In this document: positions 15,966-27,759 of the stretch, piece after piece
Position numbering within the stretch: the first letter of the stretch is position 1
Layout of the letters: each line of letters begins with the position of its first letter
Origin: Heterocephalus glaber
Lineage: Eukaryota; Chordata; Mammalia; Rodentia; Bathyergidae
DNA: 64,000 bases
NCBI RefSeq assembly: GCF_000247695.1
Contig: NW_004624747.1
Span: forward strand, 13,904,895 to 13,968,894
Direction: 5' to 3'
The notes under the pieces: generated by a model
Seen by the model: the letters and a program-made list of their open reading frames with translations, nothing else
What the model was told of the DNA's origin: nothing
Database searches by the model: none
Program-made: the position numbers and the translations under genes

Positions 15966-16554
15966 TTAAAGTACAGCAGTGAAGGATCAGGTATCAGGAG
16001 AATTGAGTGCATTCTTGGAAGTGACAATGCAATTATATAAAGAAATAAGACAAAGCAAAATGAAATTTTGTTTAATCTGTAAAATGGTCCATCTCTAACA
16101 TCAGCCATGGATAGTTTTCAATCTTGACCTTTGGAGTTTTGGAAATTTCCTAATTGAGCTAGTTGAGATGTTGGCATTATTTTCTTGACTGGTGTTATGG
16201 CTTCCTGTTTGTAGCCAAATCCCTTTCATGTTGTCTTGGTTTGTGGCTCCCAGTGGGAAATGAAAGGAGTCCTAGGCATTATCCAGTTAGTCCTGCCCTT
16301 CACTTTTCAGGGGGAGGCAATCAGGCTAAGAGAGGCCATATGATTTGCACACGGTCAGACAACTGCACTGGATCAACATCCCTGACCTCTGTCTAGGTAG
16401 GGACTGCTCAATCCAGTGTGACCATGTCAGGCCTGTGACCTGGTTCTAGAGTGCTATTGATGACCTTCACCTTTTTCCATAAGCAGACCCACAGGGAAGG
16501 AAATGGCCTTCCTGGGCTACTTTCATCTTCAGCTTTAATTTTTGATATACATTT

Positions 16555-16802
16555 CATGGCCGGCCCTCCCTATCTGCAGTTCTCCATCTGCAGATTCAAC
16601 CAATCACAAATCAAAAGTATTTTAAAAATTGGCTGAATTGTAGTTTTTCTTCTCATTATTCCCTAAACAATACAGCTTACTTATATACTATTACAAGTAG
16701 AGAGAATGTGAAGGATATGGAAAGATGTGTGTAGCTTATATGGATCTGGAGACAGTGTTGAGAGGGGCCCCAGAACGCCAAGGACACTGAGGGACAATTG
16801 TA
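16555..16802. mobile_element. MER2-like (Tigger-type) DNA transposon remnant
   Basis: It begins ccggccctccctatctgcag and atctgcagattcaaccaatc and ends near caaggacactgagggacaat, matching the inverted terminal parts of MER2-type non-autonomous elements. Two better preserved copies lie at 46618 and 48058. Confidence 0.65.
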
Positions 16803-17717
16803 TTTACCCTTCCATACTATTACCTACATTCCAGTAATCTCCAGATCTTACCTTTGGCTCTGTAAATTTATTACTATATAAATTTCTAGAGGAAAAAATA
16901 TATCTTCATTGAAAAGTAATTAAGTTAAGCTTTAACCAACCATGTAACCTGTCCTCACCCATAAAGGGAATGCTAATGGGGCAAGCATGACTGAGTCACA
17001 GGGCACCCCAATTCAACAAGTGGCTTCACTTCTGTGGACTGGGCAGAGCCGGGTCTGCTTTTTAAATTCCATAAAGTGGTATCCCTTACTTCTAGCTTTT
17101 TGGATATGAAGTCTTCCACTTGGCTCTGTGGGCAGTCTTCTGGACCATAATGGATTTTTTTTTTAATGCTACTTTTCAGAGAAAAATGAGATCTTTTCAA
17201 TACACACACAGAATACTAGAGAATGTGAAGAATGCTATCTCAGACACATGCCTCCTTGTGATTTGAGGGTGTGCCTGCCCTCTACCACCCCAGCCACCTA
17301 TGTTCCCTCTGGTCCCAAGTCTGAGACTCTTAACAGGGTAACTGGCTCTGAACTAGTTTTCACATTGCATTTTCAGCTTGGGTGTTTCAACACTTTGTAA
17401 GCAGAGCTAATTTGTACGCTGGATTTTCTTGTTTCCGCCTGTAGTCTGGGGCTGATGGCTCCTTCTGCGCCCTCACTCGGCCGTTACAGAAAGGGCAGCA
17501 CTAGTGTGGTGGGCTTACTCACGCAGGGAGCCCCCCTGCCTGGGTGTGGGTGTCAAACCCAGCCCTGGAGTCCCAAGCTGGGTCTTAGTTGCACTGACAT
17601 CCTTTCTCAGTCCATACCATGGGTAGAGGGGCTATGCTCAAGTCTACCAACAGGGCTTCTTTTCTAATGTTTGACTGTATCTCCTTTGTAGTTTCACCTT
17701 AGCTATGTGTTTGCAAT

Positions 17718-17801
17718 AGTTTTTTTTGTACCAGGGATTGAACTTGGGAGCTTGTGCTTGCAAGGCAGGCACTAGAACCACTGAGCTAAATCCCCGGCCC
17801 T
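17718..17801 (-). mobile_element. ID-type SINE
   Basis: The plus strand reads T8, gtaccagggattgaacttgg through ccactgagctaaatccccgg, a near-consensus antisense copy of the local ID family. Confidence 0.9.
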
Positions 17802-18419
17802 TCAGTAGTATTTTAAAATGTATCCAATTCTGAAAAGCACTGTTTTCTTAGTCTACTGTAATAATCTCTGTATTAGAGATAGGGAATGGAAGGTTCCACA
17901 TTGCTCGTCTTCTGGGTAAGGCTGGTTATTACCCACCTTGAAGTGCGGTCCAGTCTTCTGTCCATCTCTATGGACCTTTATGATCCAGGGCTACCCTTTT
18001 CTGCTGTTTATTGAAAACATTTCCTGATGTCTGAGAAGGGTGTTAAAGAACACCCATAACCTTCCATGCTTTGGGAAGAGGGACAGAGCCCCTTCCAGCT
18101 ACTAACAGGTGATTCCAAAAATGTCCTGGTGTTCCACAAACTCAGGATCCCAGGCTCCTGAGCAGGGCTTATGAGCAAGAAGCAAAAGCTCTGGCTGGGG
18201 CTATTGCCTACCTGCTCGAGCCAGGACGCTACTCCCTTGGCAGTGAGCGGTTCATAGGGCTCAGTCTCAGAGGCCCCTTAATTGGTAAGTAGAAGTGAGC
18301 AGCTGGAGCAGTCCCGCTCACTCACTCCAGTGCCTCAAGGGTGACACGGAGTAAGATACGAAAAGTACTAGTCTATTATCTGAACAACTGAAGAGAATCA
18401 AAGCTTCCTCCAAACGCAT

Positions 18420-19591
18420 GTCCAATTATCTTTACAAAGCTTTATTGAAACTTGTATGTCAAGGTGACAGCAATTCAGTGTTTTGAAAACAGTAACAAAA
18501 AAGGGTACCAGAACTCAGGTTTACCAAATAGATATGCATGCTAGTGAACTTGTTCCTCCCTCTCCCAGCAAGAACAAATGGCATAATGACAACTTCTGCT
18601 GACTGGGTGATAGGAACATGCACCAACAGGCACATGTGTGGGAACTCCCTGGAGACTGTGCCCAAAGTAGGTCCACTCTGGTTGAAAGGATGGTCTCCCG
18701 AAGTGAGGTTGGGTACCTCTGTAAAGTTGTCATGGTAACACTGCCACCTCATTACGACTGGAAGAGCTGGACAATCTTCCAGCTAATGATGGTCAGTCCT
18801 CAAGATCATTCAGTTTAATGGAGGAATCAGCGGCAGCTTTAAAAGTCTGTTCTGGGAACAGATTATTGCTGAGCACAGTCACATGATCTATATTCTAGTC
18901 GTGGTGACTTATTGCCTTAAGGCTGGACAGCCAGCCACCTCTGGTTACAAAAAAGTAATATTTAGTGCACAAAGTGTAGGAAACAATTGTAAAACTTCAT
19001 CTGGAAATCAGACAGCTTTTAATTTCAATAGAAATTACACCTCCCTGAAGCAGACAAAGGGAGGGAATCTACTGCTTTGATTTGAAGGGCAGGTAAGACT
19101 GGACTTATTCCGATCTCCACAGCCAGGCCTCTGGAAGGACAGGCCAGTGGCCTTAAAAGATGCACAGACAGTTAGAAATTTTGTGTGATTTCAGTCCCTG
19201 CTTCCTGCAATTTTCCCAGCAAGGTGGCTAGTGTTCACTTTTGGCTTTAGAAGAATATCCACGACCAGCTGAGAGGGTGTGTGCTTAGAACTGCACCCGA
19301 CCTTGTACACTGTTGCAGGGCTGCAGCTCCTCTGCTTTCCCTTCTGCCTCTGTTGGCCTTGATGAGCCCCTGAGCCTCACAGCCAAGTGCTAAGAGGACT
19401 GTTACAGAACCAGGCTCTCCTAGAGCTGAGGCACCTGGATAAACCTTCAAGTAGGAATAGGGCAGGTATGCAATGTCTTAGAGAGAGTGTGAAATGAGAA
19501 GCTGACAGTCCATTCCTCTAGTGGAAAGCATGCACGTGGGGAGCCTGGTGGTGCCAGCTATGCCTGGGGCCCACTGTCGACTTCCAGCTCT
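18420..19591 (-). other. PRKAB1: PRKAB1 3' UTR
   Basis: About 1.17 kb from the stop codon to the region just past the minus-strand AATAAA at 18441-18446, close to the length expected for PRKAB1 mRNA. No SINE or other young repeat interrupts it. Confidence 0.8.
18441..18446 (-). terminator. PRKAB1: PRKAB1 poly(A) signal AATAAA
   Basis: tttatt on the plus strand is AATAAA in the gene's direction, in the sequence aataaagctttgtaaagata. Cleavage is expected about 15-25 bases further, near 18420. Confidence 0.8.
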
Positions 19592-19669
19592 TCATATGGG
19601 TTTGTACAGCAAGGTGGTCACATACTTTTTCTTGTACCGGTGGGTTGCGCTGAGCACCATAACGCCATC
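19592..19669 (-). CDS. PRKAB1: PRKAB1 last coding exon (residues 246-270)
   Basis: Reads DGVMVLSATHRYKKKYVTT and LLYKPI, then TGA (plus-strand 19592-19594). The acceptor is ccttag (plus-strand ct at 19670-19671), phase 0. This is the end of the C-terminal domain that adds beta strands to alpha and gamma and holds the heterotrimer together. It is essentially identical to other mammalian beta-1 subunits. Confidence 0.98.
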   Translation of the reverse strand, partial: DGVMVLSATHRYKKKYVTTLLYKPI

Positions 19670-19729
19670 CTAAGGAAGAGGGTGGAAATGGTCAAAACCA
19701 GGATGCATGCAGGGACTTAGACTTTACAG

Positions 19730-19850
19730 TGCAGGAAAATCACTGTCGGGCTTAAGAAAAATACAAATTCCCAGGCCTCCCTTCAGAACCTGAGCCCTAG
19801 AAGCTGCCCTTTAAATCAGCCCCCCTCTCCCCTGGGCACTCCTGGCTCTA
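19730..19850. mobile_element. possible MER5-type fragment in PRKAB1 intron
   Basis: The phrase tacaaattcccaggcctccc and its surroundings recall one arm of MER5-type hAT elements. Short and diverged, so tentative. Confidence 0.35.
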
Positions 19851-19899
19851 GGAGTCCTTAAAGCACACACCGAGGACCCTAACAATGACAGGTCGTTAC

Positions 19900-19968
19900 C
19901 TTGATAGATAGTGCGTAGAGGTGGTTTAACATGACATGGTTGGGCTCTGGGAGAAGTGCCGGATCACA
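19900..19968 (-). CDS. PRKAB1: PRKAB1 exon (residues 223-245)
   Basis: 69 bases encoding CDPALLPEPNHVMLNHLYAL and SIK. Acceptor ccctcacag and donor gtaacg in gene orientation, phase 0 on both sides. NHVMLNHLYALSIK is the most conserved stretch of the AMPK beta C-terminal interaction domain. Confidence 0.97.
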
Positions 19969-20536
19969 CTGTGAGGGAACAAAGGCAGATGTGAGCATTT
20001 AGGATTTGGAAGTCAATCCTCTCCCTTACTTCATGGTACCAGGCAACAAAGGAAAGGAGGGAACTCATCCCAAATTGAGCAGCAGAAGGGGTTGTCCAAG
20101 ATGACAGATAAGCCCATACAGTTGTGCCCTCCCCTGCCTGAAGGGGACCCCTTGTGCCAGCTGGATGCACTAATGTGTGTCTCTAGCCAGGTTTTCCCTT
20201 GGCCCCTGAAGTACACACTGCAGACCTGTCTCCTTACAGGTGAAGGGGCAGGAAGAAAGGAGCTATCTGCTGAAAGCACATTCAGGGAATGTAGAAAGAC
20301 GTGATCTATATTAAACGCTCCTGAGCAGTGGAGCTCACACTTAGGTCTCTAAGACTCAGACACTGAACTTGAAGAATAACATGGATAACTGCAGGAGACA
20401 CTATTACAGTGTAAAAGGACTGGCACTTAGCCTGGCCATATCTTCTTATTTTTTAAGAAAAGTTAGACATCCGTGGTTCCCCCCGCAGTGTACATTCCCA
20501 ACATTTATAGATGTTAACTCATTGTGATAAGAAACA

Positions 20537-20631
20537 TGGAGGGCTGGGGATGTAGCTCAGTGGCACAGCACCTGCCTGGCAAGCGCGACATCCTGAGTTC
20601 GCACCCTGGTACCTGCCCCCCCCCCCCCGCC
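20537..20631 (+). mobile_element. ID-type SINE with C-rich tail
   Basis: ggctggggatgtagctcagt through the B box (gagttcgcaccctgg), then an unusual C-run tail at about 20615-20628. The direct repeat aagaaaca at 20529-20536 and 20632-20639 flanks it. Confidence 0.88.
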
Positions 20632-21259
20632 AAGAAACACACTGAAAAAAAAAAAAGCTTGTAGGCAATCAGCAGTCCCTGCTTTAAGGGAGAGGCTGTG
20701 CTCAGTCACTCAGCACTGGGGGAAGCTCTACAACCCAGCCCCGAAGCAGCTCAAGGTCTCACAGCCACCCAAAGGACGCTCATGGTCCAACACAGGTGTG
20801 AAGGCAAGAACTCAGGTTTCGCCTTGTGTGTGGGACTAAGATGAGAACAAGTCTCCCTAGGTGAAGAAGCTGGAGGCACCCCCATTACAGCTGGGCAGGG
20901 TCTTCTTGAGTGCTTGTGGCTTCTGGTCTAGGTCTGGGGGAGCCCAGGAAGCTGGATTCTAACAAGTCCTACAGGAGTTCCAAATTCAGAAGAAGAAATT
21001 TGTGATCCTACCAGAACTATACATGCTGGTTTTCTCAAAAAGGAATGTGGAGACGGGCTCTGAGGAAAGCTCTTTCACGCCTCCAACTCTGCCATTGTCT
21101 AGGAGCCTGGAGCACCACACTTGACCTCATTATAGGCTGAGGATCCCACAGGCTGGCTGATTACTCCGTCAACAGTACCCAGTGAGCCCCCATGGGAGGC
21201 TGTTCAGGGCAGCTGGTGACAGCAAGGAACTGGCACCCCCCTGGCTCACCTGAATGTTG

Positions 21260-21955
21260 GCTTAAGTGACTAAGGGTTTTTAAGAGTTAATTTTTAAAAT
21301 GGACAGATAAAACTGTGTACTAACTTACTGTGTGTAACATGGTGTTTTGGAATATGCCTACATAGTGGAATGGTTGCACTGAACCATTAATACATATACT
21401 GCCTCACACGCTGATCCTTTTTTGTGATCAAAACACTTAAAATCTACTCTTTGTGCACGGTTGATGGGTATGTAAATTGGGATAGCTTATAGAAACAGTA
21501 CAGAAGTTCCTCAAAAAATTAAAAACAGAAGCATCACATGATCCAGCGATCTCACTTCTGGGTATATATCCAAAACAAATGAAATGTGCATGTTGAAGAG
21601 ACATCTGCCTGTTCACTGCAGCACTACTCATGATGGCCCAGACATGGAAAACCAACCTGTCAGTGGATGAAGGTGTGGTATATATACACATAATGGAATA
21701 CTAATGAGCCTTACAAAGGAAGGAAATCTTGTCATCTGCAAAAACATGGATGAGCCTGGAAACATGTTAAATAAGCCAGGTACAGATTTTACTTATACAT
21801 AGAATCTAAAAAGTTGAACTTACAGAAGTAGGGGGTAGGGGTGATGGGGAGATGCTGGCTAACATAAGACAGGAGCAGTAAGTGCAAGAGGAGCTACTGT
21901 ACAGTGCGGGGACTACGGTTAGTTGAAAACCTCCAAGTAGTTTAAATATTCTCCC
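21260..21955 (+). mobile_element. L1 3'-end fragment (sense)
   Basis: The sense L1 order is readable: attgggatagcttatagaaa, gatccagcgatctcacttct, gcactactcatgatggccca, taatggaatactaatgagcc and gcctggaaacatgttaaata, followed by 3' UTR-like sequence. It has many stops and is an old 5'-truncated copy. Confidence 0.85.
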
Positions 21956-21961
21956 TGGGAT

Positions 21962-22115
21962 GTTAACTTCTCAGTGCCACAGTCTCCCCGTCCATAAAAT
22001 GGAGGCAATGACAGTACTTATTTCACAGGGCTGTGGTGAGGCTCAAATCAGAACACATGGAAAGCATTTAGACTAGTTCAAGGCACAAACACTGTTAGCC
22101 ACTGAGTACTGTAAC
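21962..22115 (+). mobile_element. MIR
   Basis: A MIR core with taaaatggaggcaatgacag, cacagggctgtggtgaggct and gttagccactgagtactg in the expected order. Confidence 0.65.
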
Positions 22116-22764
22116 TATAACCAGAGTCTAACCAGTGTTAGAGCTCAGTGCTACCTTGGTCAGAAGTGTCCTGATGTGGTCACTCCTGCGTTCACATCCT
22201 CAGGCCCTCGGCCAGCCTACTTTGAAAAGCGGTCTCCATCAGAGAAGCCAGCTACTCATGTTTCCCTTTTCAAGGAAAATTTAAAAAAATAAATAAGGAA
22301 AAGGAAAATTACCACAACAGCTTTGGGAGGCACTGTTTGTCTTTTAATCTACAAATCTTTGTAACAGTACAGTTAAGGAAAGCAGCTTTGTCCAAGTGCT
22401 TCTAAGATGGAAACCAAATGTCCTTGCAGTTCTTCACCTGTTACTTGTTTGAGATGTTGCCAGCTTAGTGCTAGAAACCTGGGTGGCCCAGCAGGTTCTG
22501 ACACCCACCGGTCCTTACCAGTGGCCTCCTCTTGGTGCACACCAGAATGGCCAATTCAGCTGTGCTGTCAACCAGGTGCTTGGTGCACTTTTGGCACAGA
22601 GGGGAATCTGGTGTCCCGAGAAAGACGAGTCTCACTGAGACAGGTAACAAAAATCGGCCCAGCACTGACTGTTGAATTGGACACCACCACATATATACAT
22701 TCAGCTCATCTTAGCACGTGTCTTCCACCTCTGGGTGGGGTCCTGAGCAGCATGGTTACTTTAG

Positions 22765-23108
22765 CACCTGCTATGGCTGAATATATCCTGAAAAGTTCAT
22801 GGGTTGGAAAATTCATCTCCAGTGTGATGAAGGAAGTGGGGCCTAATAATAGGTGATTAGGTCTCAAAGGTGGAGCATGGATTAATGTTATCATGGAAGT
22901 AGGTCAGTTATCTCAAAGGCAAATTGTTACAATACTGTGTCCCTTTCTATCTTCTGCCATGGAACAACAAACATGGCATGAAGGCCCTTGGCAGATGGTG
23001 GTGCCATGCTCTTGGAGTTCCCATTCTCTAGACCCCTAAGTTAAATATATCTCCTTTATAAGTGACCCAGTCTCAGGTTCTGTGTTACAGCAACACTAAG
23101 CACCATAA
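22765..23108 (+). mobile_element. MaLR-type LTR remnant (sense)
   Basis: The order is that of a MaLR (MST/MLT-like) LTR: ctgctatggctgaatatatc, gaagtggggcctaataatag, gtgattaggtctcaaaggtg, and near the end ttataagtgacccagtctca. A solo, non-coding, diverged LTR. Confidence 0.7.
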
Positions 23109-23640
23109 AAACACATGCTCCTTAGATGGTGGCTTGAACCAAGCCATAATTCCAGAGCTAAGTGGAATGGGTAATCTGGGTGAAAGATAATGGAAAACTA
23201 ACTACAAGGAAGTAACTGGCTGTTCTTTAGGACGCAGGACACACATACCTTTTTTGTAATACTAATTTTCCAAAGGACTTCATATTTTGATCCAAGAGCA
23301 CTCATATTTCTGAAAGCAATTTCATGATTAAAAATAGATTCTAAAATCTGGAGGCCAGAGGAAGAGCTCTAATATGTACCTTACTATGAAGGTATATCAT
23401 GAAATTTAAATGGAATGGGGCTTATGTTGGGGCAGGAGTGAAGGGCAAGGAAGAAAAGTTCAGAAAGGCATTGTAAGATGGGGAGGAAGTTCCTCCTACA
23501 AGCAGCCTGTCCACTGTCAGAGGTGGACCATGGCAGCTTACACCCATGGTGACACTGAGATGCTGACCAGAGGCTTTGGGAGAAGTGGACATAAGGAGTA
23601 GGTAAGTATGGCCATGAAGGATGATGGGCCTTGTACTCAC

Positions 23641-23774
23641 AGAAATTCCCGTGTCCTTGTTCAGAATGACCTGGAGCAGGTGTGGCGGGAGAATGGGTGG
23701 TGCTTTAAACCGCTCTTCTGGTTTGGACACATAGGGCTCCTGATGGTAGGGTCCGGGTGGGGAACTGGACAGCT
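23641..23774 (-). CDS. PRKAB1: PRKAB1 exon (residues 178-222)
   Basis: The first two bases complete Glu178 and the exon then encodes LSSSPPGPYHQEPYVSKPEE and RFKAPPILPPHLLQVILNKD and TGIS. It includes Ser182, a known phosphorylation site of beta-1, and the linker into the C-terminal alpha/gamma-binding domain. Acceptor ccaacag and donor gtgagt in gene orientation. Residue 194 is Ser where I recall Cys in human. Confidence 0.97.
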
Positions 23775-25861
23775 CTGTTGGGAGAAGGGGACAGGGCATT
23801 CTGAAAATCAGAAGTTCTGGGAGCAGTCTCATTTAATGTATGGTGTTGTCATCTAGCTTTCCTTGTCTCTTGTTTCCTCAATACAAAATCATATTCTTTT
23901 GAAAGACACAGAGGCTCCAAAAGTGAAGAACAGCAGAAATGAGAAAACCCTTCTGGAATTTGGGTGATTGGAATAAAAACCAGTAGTGAACTCAGATGCC
24001 TTGGTGGAAGATGGAAGTTGGGCAAAGGCAGGGAGTCTGGGCCAGACTAATAAGGAGGCTTTTCTCAATCACTTGACCTCATGTGTCCACAGAAGGCTTT
24101 CTGCTCACTCCAGGCTGGGCTGGCAGATACCACAAAGCTCAAAACTTCAAGTGAGGATGAGCTGCCTAATCCCAAGTTAGGAGCACTACCAGCCAGAATA
24201 AAAGAAGTTTTTTCTAAAAGCTTTCTAACCCCATCATACTCAGGTTCCTCTCAAGCTCTTGCCTGAGTATCTTGATTACAGAGATAATTAAGAAACTTCT
24301 GGACAGGCAGGGTTACCAGTTGAGACAGCTCATTTAGGGATGTTTGGCCAGCTGGAAGGTACTGAGGCATTATTCAAAGAACACTGGGGATGAGTTTCTG
24401 GTCACCTGATCCCTGGGCTAGTCCAGAATATACCTGATATGCCCTGGCTCTGCCAATTCCCTCAGTGGCATTTTCTAGGGAGTGGTTCCTTTCACGTGAT
24501 CCAACCACATCACAACGGAAAATTGAGAAAAGCATAAATGCATTATGAGCCATAAGGAGTAAATATATATTTTAAGAAAACTGTGTCTAACTATAAGCTC
24601 CCAAGAGCTTGAAGTTGGTCTATCAGCAGTGAGGAGTCTGTTTTCTTTCCCCAGGTGATCTATAGTGCAGAAGGGTGACTAAAAGCTTTGGTATGTGACC
24701 TAAAATTACATTTGGGTACTTCCTCCATGCTCCAATTCTTACCTGTCTGAAAAAAAGAGTAGGTTATCTCTCTCAAAGACGAGTTAGCTATCCCCAAAAA
24801 GAACACTATTTTTGGATTTTTAATTCCTGCTTAACAACCTGATTGGTCAGCCACAGCAAGGCCACCACAGTGAGTTTACCCCTGTGATTTCTGGACTGGT
24901 AACAATAAGAGAAAATGGTGGCAGAACCTCTAGGCCCAGCCAGGTGATGATGAAAAATCATTCTATAAATGGAAGTGAATCCATTTTCTTAGACAGCCAG
25001 CCAGTCCTGGGGAATCTTTTCAATGCTTCCCACAGGCCCCAGGAATTGTTTAAGCCTTTGGACACAACAAGGGGAATTATAATCGGCACTGTCACTTCAG
25101 ATTACAACACATCTATCTCTCGGAATTGTACATATAACGTTCCAGGGAGGGCCGGGGATTTAGCTCAGTGGTGCTGTCACCTGCCTTGCAAGGGCAAGGT
25201 GCTGAGTTTGATCCCTGGTACCAAAAAAAAAAAAAGTTCCAGGGAGTTTCCTCTTGTGGGGTTTGGATGAAAAGCAATTTACTGAAATGTGGGAAAGTTT
25301 TGCTAGGACCATATTGAGCCGAGTTTTAGAAAGAACAGCTTTACTGTATAACCTGTTTTCTGTGGGGAGCTGCTTTCTTTCCTTGTGAAGGAGTCTGGCA
25401 AGGTGCTAATGTACTATACAAGTGAAGGCCAAGGTCACTGAGGTGTCCGCTTATCACCTGTCAGGGTGAAATTCTCTAGGCACCAGAGGTGGGAAGTAAG
25501 CTGGCAGGCTTCCCCAGTGCTGGCTCATCACTGACCCAACATGTCCCTCCCTCCAGGGCCTCGTCAGCCCGGCCTCTGGCATGACACCAAGCTGTTTCTG
25601 TTTCCACTTTCTGTTTTCTGTGGCCAAGTGGACCCAGCAAATACCTGAGAAGACAAGAACAATTTACAGCTCCCTTGGGGCCATATTTCAACAACCTGAC
25701 CCGAGAGAGTTAGGAATTAGTGCTGTGGCCCTTTGGAGCTACAATTACTCATCTGATTGGGCAGCTTTAGCTCAAGAGCAAGAGACAAGAGAAATGAGAG
25801 GATCTGTAGGCTCCACAGCCCCCACCTGCACACATGTGGTACAAAATAACTGTGTTCATAC
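23775..25861 (-). other. PRKAB1 intron
   Basis: A 2.1 kb intron. Apart from one plus-strand ID SINE at 25150-25235, I recognise no repeats and no exon in it. Confidence 0.7.
25150..25235 (+). mobile_element. ID-type SINE with target-site duplication
   Basis: gccggggatttagctcagtg to gatccctggtacc and A13. The 11-base repeat gttccagggag at 25139-25149 and 25236-25246 flanks it. A near-consensus, probably young copy. Confidence 0.93.
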
Positions 25862-25976
25862 CAGACACATCGGAGCACTTTTGGGAATCCACCATTAAAG
25901 CATCAAATACTTCAAAGTCAGTTTTCTTCACTTGAATGATGTTGTTAACTGTGCCAAGCTGGCTGGTTACTATTGG
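25862..25976 (-). CDS. PRKAB1: PRKAB1 exon (residues 140-177)
   Basis: Encodes PIVTSQLGTVNNIIQVKKTD and FEVFDALMVDSQKCSDVS plus the first base of Glu178. It contains the end of the glycogen-binding module, including Thr148 and Asn150, both tied to glycogen contact in beta-1. Acceptor ttcccag and donor gtatga in gene orientation. Confidence 0.97.
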
Positions 25977-26233
25977 CTGGGAAGAGATAGACAGGTAGAA
26001 ATCATAACACAGAAGGTCTATGGGGTTATTCCTTAGATGGCTCAGAATTCCTGGCTGGTAGGTCTCATCTCCTAGTTAGCCACTCTGCTCATCTTAGTCA
26101 GATGTGCTAGCAGCCTGAGAACTCGTGCTATCTTGCTCAGCCACACAGGGACTCTTACCAGCAGGGCAAAATGGAAAGTGATTTATGTGGATTGTGCAGG
26201 CACCCAGAGGACCAAGGGCAAGAGGAAGAGTAC

Positions 26234-26327
26234 CTCAGAAGGGTCGTGCGTCCACTGACCATCCACGAAGAACTTGTACTGATGCTCTCCTTCTGGCAGA
26301 TCCAGGATGGCTACAAAGTTATTGTGG
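26234..26327 (-). CDS. PRKAB1: PRKAB1 exon (residues 108-139, glycogen-binding core)
   Basis: The first base completes Ser108, then HNNFVAILDLPEGEHQYKFF and VDGQWTHDPSE. It carries Lys126 and Trp133, two of the residues that contact glycogen in the carbohydrate-binding module. Acceptor cttgcag and donor gtactc in gene orientation. The downstream intron to the next exon is only 257 bases. Confidence 0.98.
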
Positions 26328-27595
26328 CTGCAAGGAGAAAGGAAGCAGAACATTTCAGTTGGGTGGGCTGCCCTCTTAGCTTGAACTAGCCATGGAACAA
26401 ACAACAGTTCCATCGAAAACCAAGAGTTCACCTGCAGGACAGCAAGCATGTTTACTCAATTTAGACAATTTAGGGTAATGATATCAATCTAGAAAAGCTA
26501 CAAAAGGAAGCAGGCAGGGTAAGAGACTTCGCTGAAAACTCATTTTGATCACATACTAGGAGGTAACATTAGAAGGTCACCAAACCAACCCTTGGGATTC
26601 TCTCCTTTGTGTGTGCACAATACCACCTGGCAGGACTGAATGCCTAGGAGGATGTCAACACAAGACAAATAGCAAGCTGCCCGGTTTTACCCTTTGTCAG
26701 GCTGCCTGGGCAGCAGAGAGGATCAATTTAACAGGACACACAAACATCCAGATTCCCGGAACCTCTTTCATTTAGTTGTTTTGTTTCCTGGCTTGAACTG
26801 ACTTGTGACTACTGACTGCAGAGTGGCTCCCTCCTTCTCTAATGTCACTGCTGGAAATGCAGGGAGCTCCTTGACAACAATCAGCCCTGACCAACAGGGC
26901 ACCATTTCTCCCTTCATTTCATCAGGAATACTCATTAGTGAAGGTGTTTTCTCCTGGGCAATCTGAGTCAGAAATCCATGCCAGGGTGTCTAATAGAGGT
27001 ATCTTACTATGTCCTTGCTAATGAGACCTACATAACATGTACTCCCAAAGAAAAATAACGCAGAGTCAAAGGTGGAATGAACCTCAGAGAGCACCTGATC
27101 TAATACTCCTTGTTTTTGGTACCGGGGATCGAACTCAGGTTCTTGCGCTTGCGCAGCAGGCGGCGAAACCACTGAGCTAAATCCCCGGCCCTAATACTCC
27201 TTTTTTACAGATAGGCATTCTGAGGCTCAGGTATGAAGTGACTGTGTAGACAATGTGGGCTCAAATCTGTCTCAAGATTCCCAGCCCAATGCTCTCTCTA
27301 TGGCACGACTAGACCTGAGGAGAAATATATAGCTCAGTATCTGAACTGAGAGATGCCTATGACATGGGAATACTCTCCGCCAAGAGATGCCTTCTTCTAA
27401 AAAATGTGTGCTTAGAACCTAGAGATTTCTTGGATTTGAGGCCTACAGTTTGTTAATAAGCAAAATTATTTCCTCACTCAACATCCATTTTATAAAAACA
27501 TTCTTTTTCTATTCACTAGCAGAGATCCTTTAGAAACATGGGTGTCTATGGGGTAAGGCAAGTATAAATAAACGAACACTCCCCCAGGCAATTAC
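26328..27595 (-). other. PRKAB1 intron
   Basis: A 1.27 kb intron. A minus-strand ID SINE lies at 27112-27190. Nothing else is recognised between 26330 and 27095. Confidence 0.7.
27112..27190 (-). mobile_element. ID-type SINE with target-site duplication
   Basis: Antisense ID from ggtaccggggatcgaactca to actgagctaaatccccggcc, flanked by the perfect 12-base repeat ctaatactcctt at 27100-27111 and 27191-27202. It is inserted in the sense direction of PRKAB1 transcription. Confidence 0.93.
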
Positions 27596-27759
27596 CTTCG
27601 TGTGAGGGGAAGTTTACTCCAGTTGTTGAAGGACCCAGATAAGTAAACTTCTTTTCCGCCCCCTGTCCATCGAAATACAGTAGGCCGTGCCTGAGCAGGA
27701 GCTTTATCATTCACTTCCAGATCATGCTGCCAGGCCAGGAATTCCTCCTTCTCTGGAGC
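27596..27759 (-). CDS. PRKAB1: PRKAB1 exon (residues 54-107)
   Basis: Encodes APEKEEFLAWQHDLEVNDKA, PAQARPTVFRWTGGGKEVYL and SGSFNNWSKLPLTR, then two bases of Ser108. The TVFRW..GG.EVYLSGSFNNW pattern is the start of the CBM48 glycogen-binding module and includes Trp100, which stacks on glucose. Acceptor ctag and donor gtaatt in gene orientation. Ser108, the autophosphorylation site important for activation by some synthetic AMPK activators, is split by the next intron. Confidence 0.98.

Larger units (their letters stand above)
13331..18419. other. Intergenic region between the 3' ends of CIT and PRKAB1
   Basis: Five kb separating two convergent genes. It contains an antisense MaLR LTR remnant (about 15775-15965), a MER2-like DNA transposon remnant (about 16555-16802) and one minus-strand ID SINE (17718-17801). 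I recognise nothing in 13331-15770 or 16810-17700, and no coding frame is supported. Confidence 0.7.
19969..23640 (-). other. PRKAB1 intron (largest)
   Basis: A 3.7 kb intron with a plus-strand ID SINE, an old plus-strand L1 3' end, a MIR and a plus-strand MaLR LTR. The stretches 20640-21250 and 22120-22760 contain nothing I recognise. No additional exon is seen. Confidence 0.75.

Noticed and set aside
22407..22856. 149-codon plus-strand frame in a PRKAB1 intron
   Set aside because: It runs into an MaLR LTR remnant, has no family resemblance and lies antisense inside an intron.
25150..25235. tRNA-like A and B boxes in many short segments
   Set aside because: They are ID SINEs with A tails and target-site duplications. 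None folds into an intact tRNA with a proper anticodon arm that I could support.
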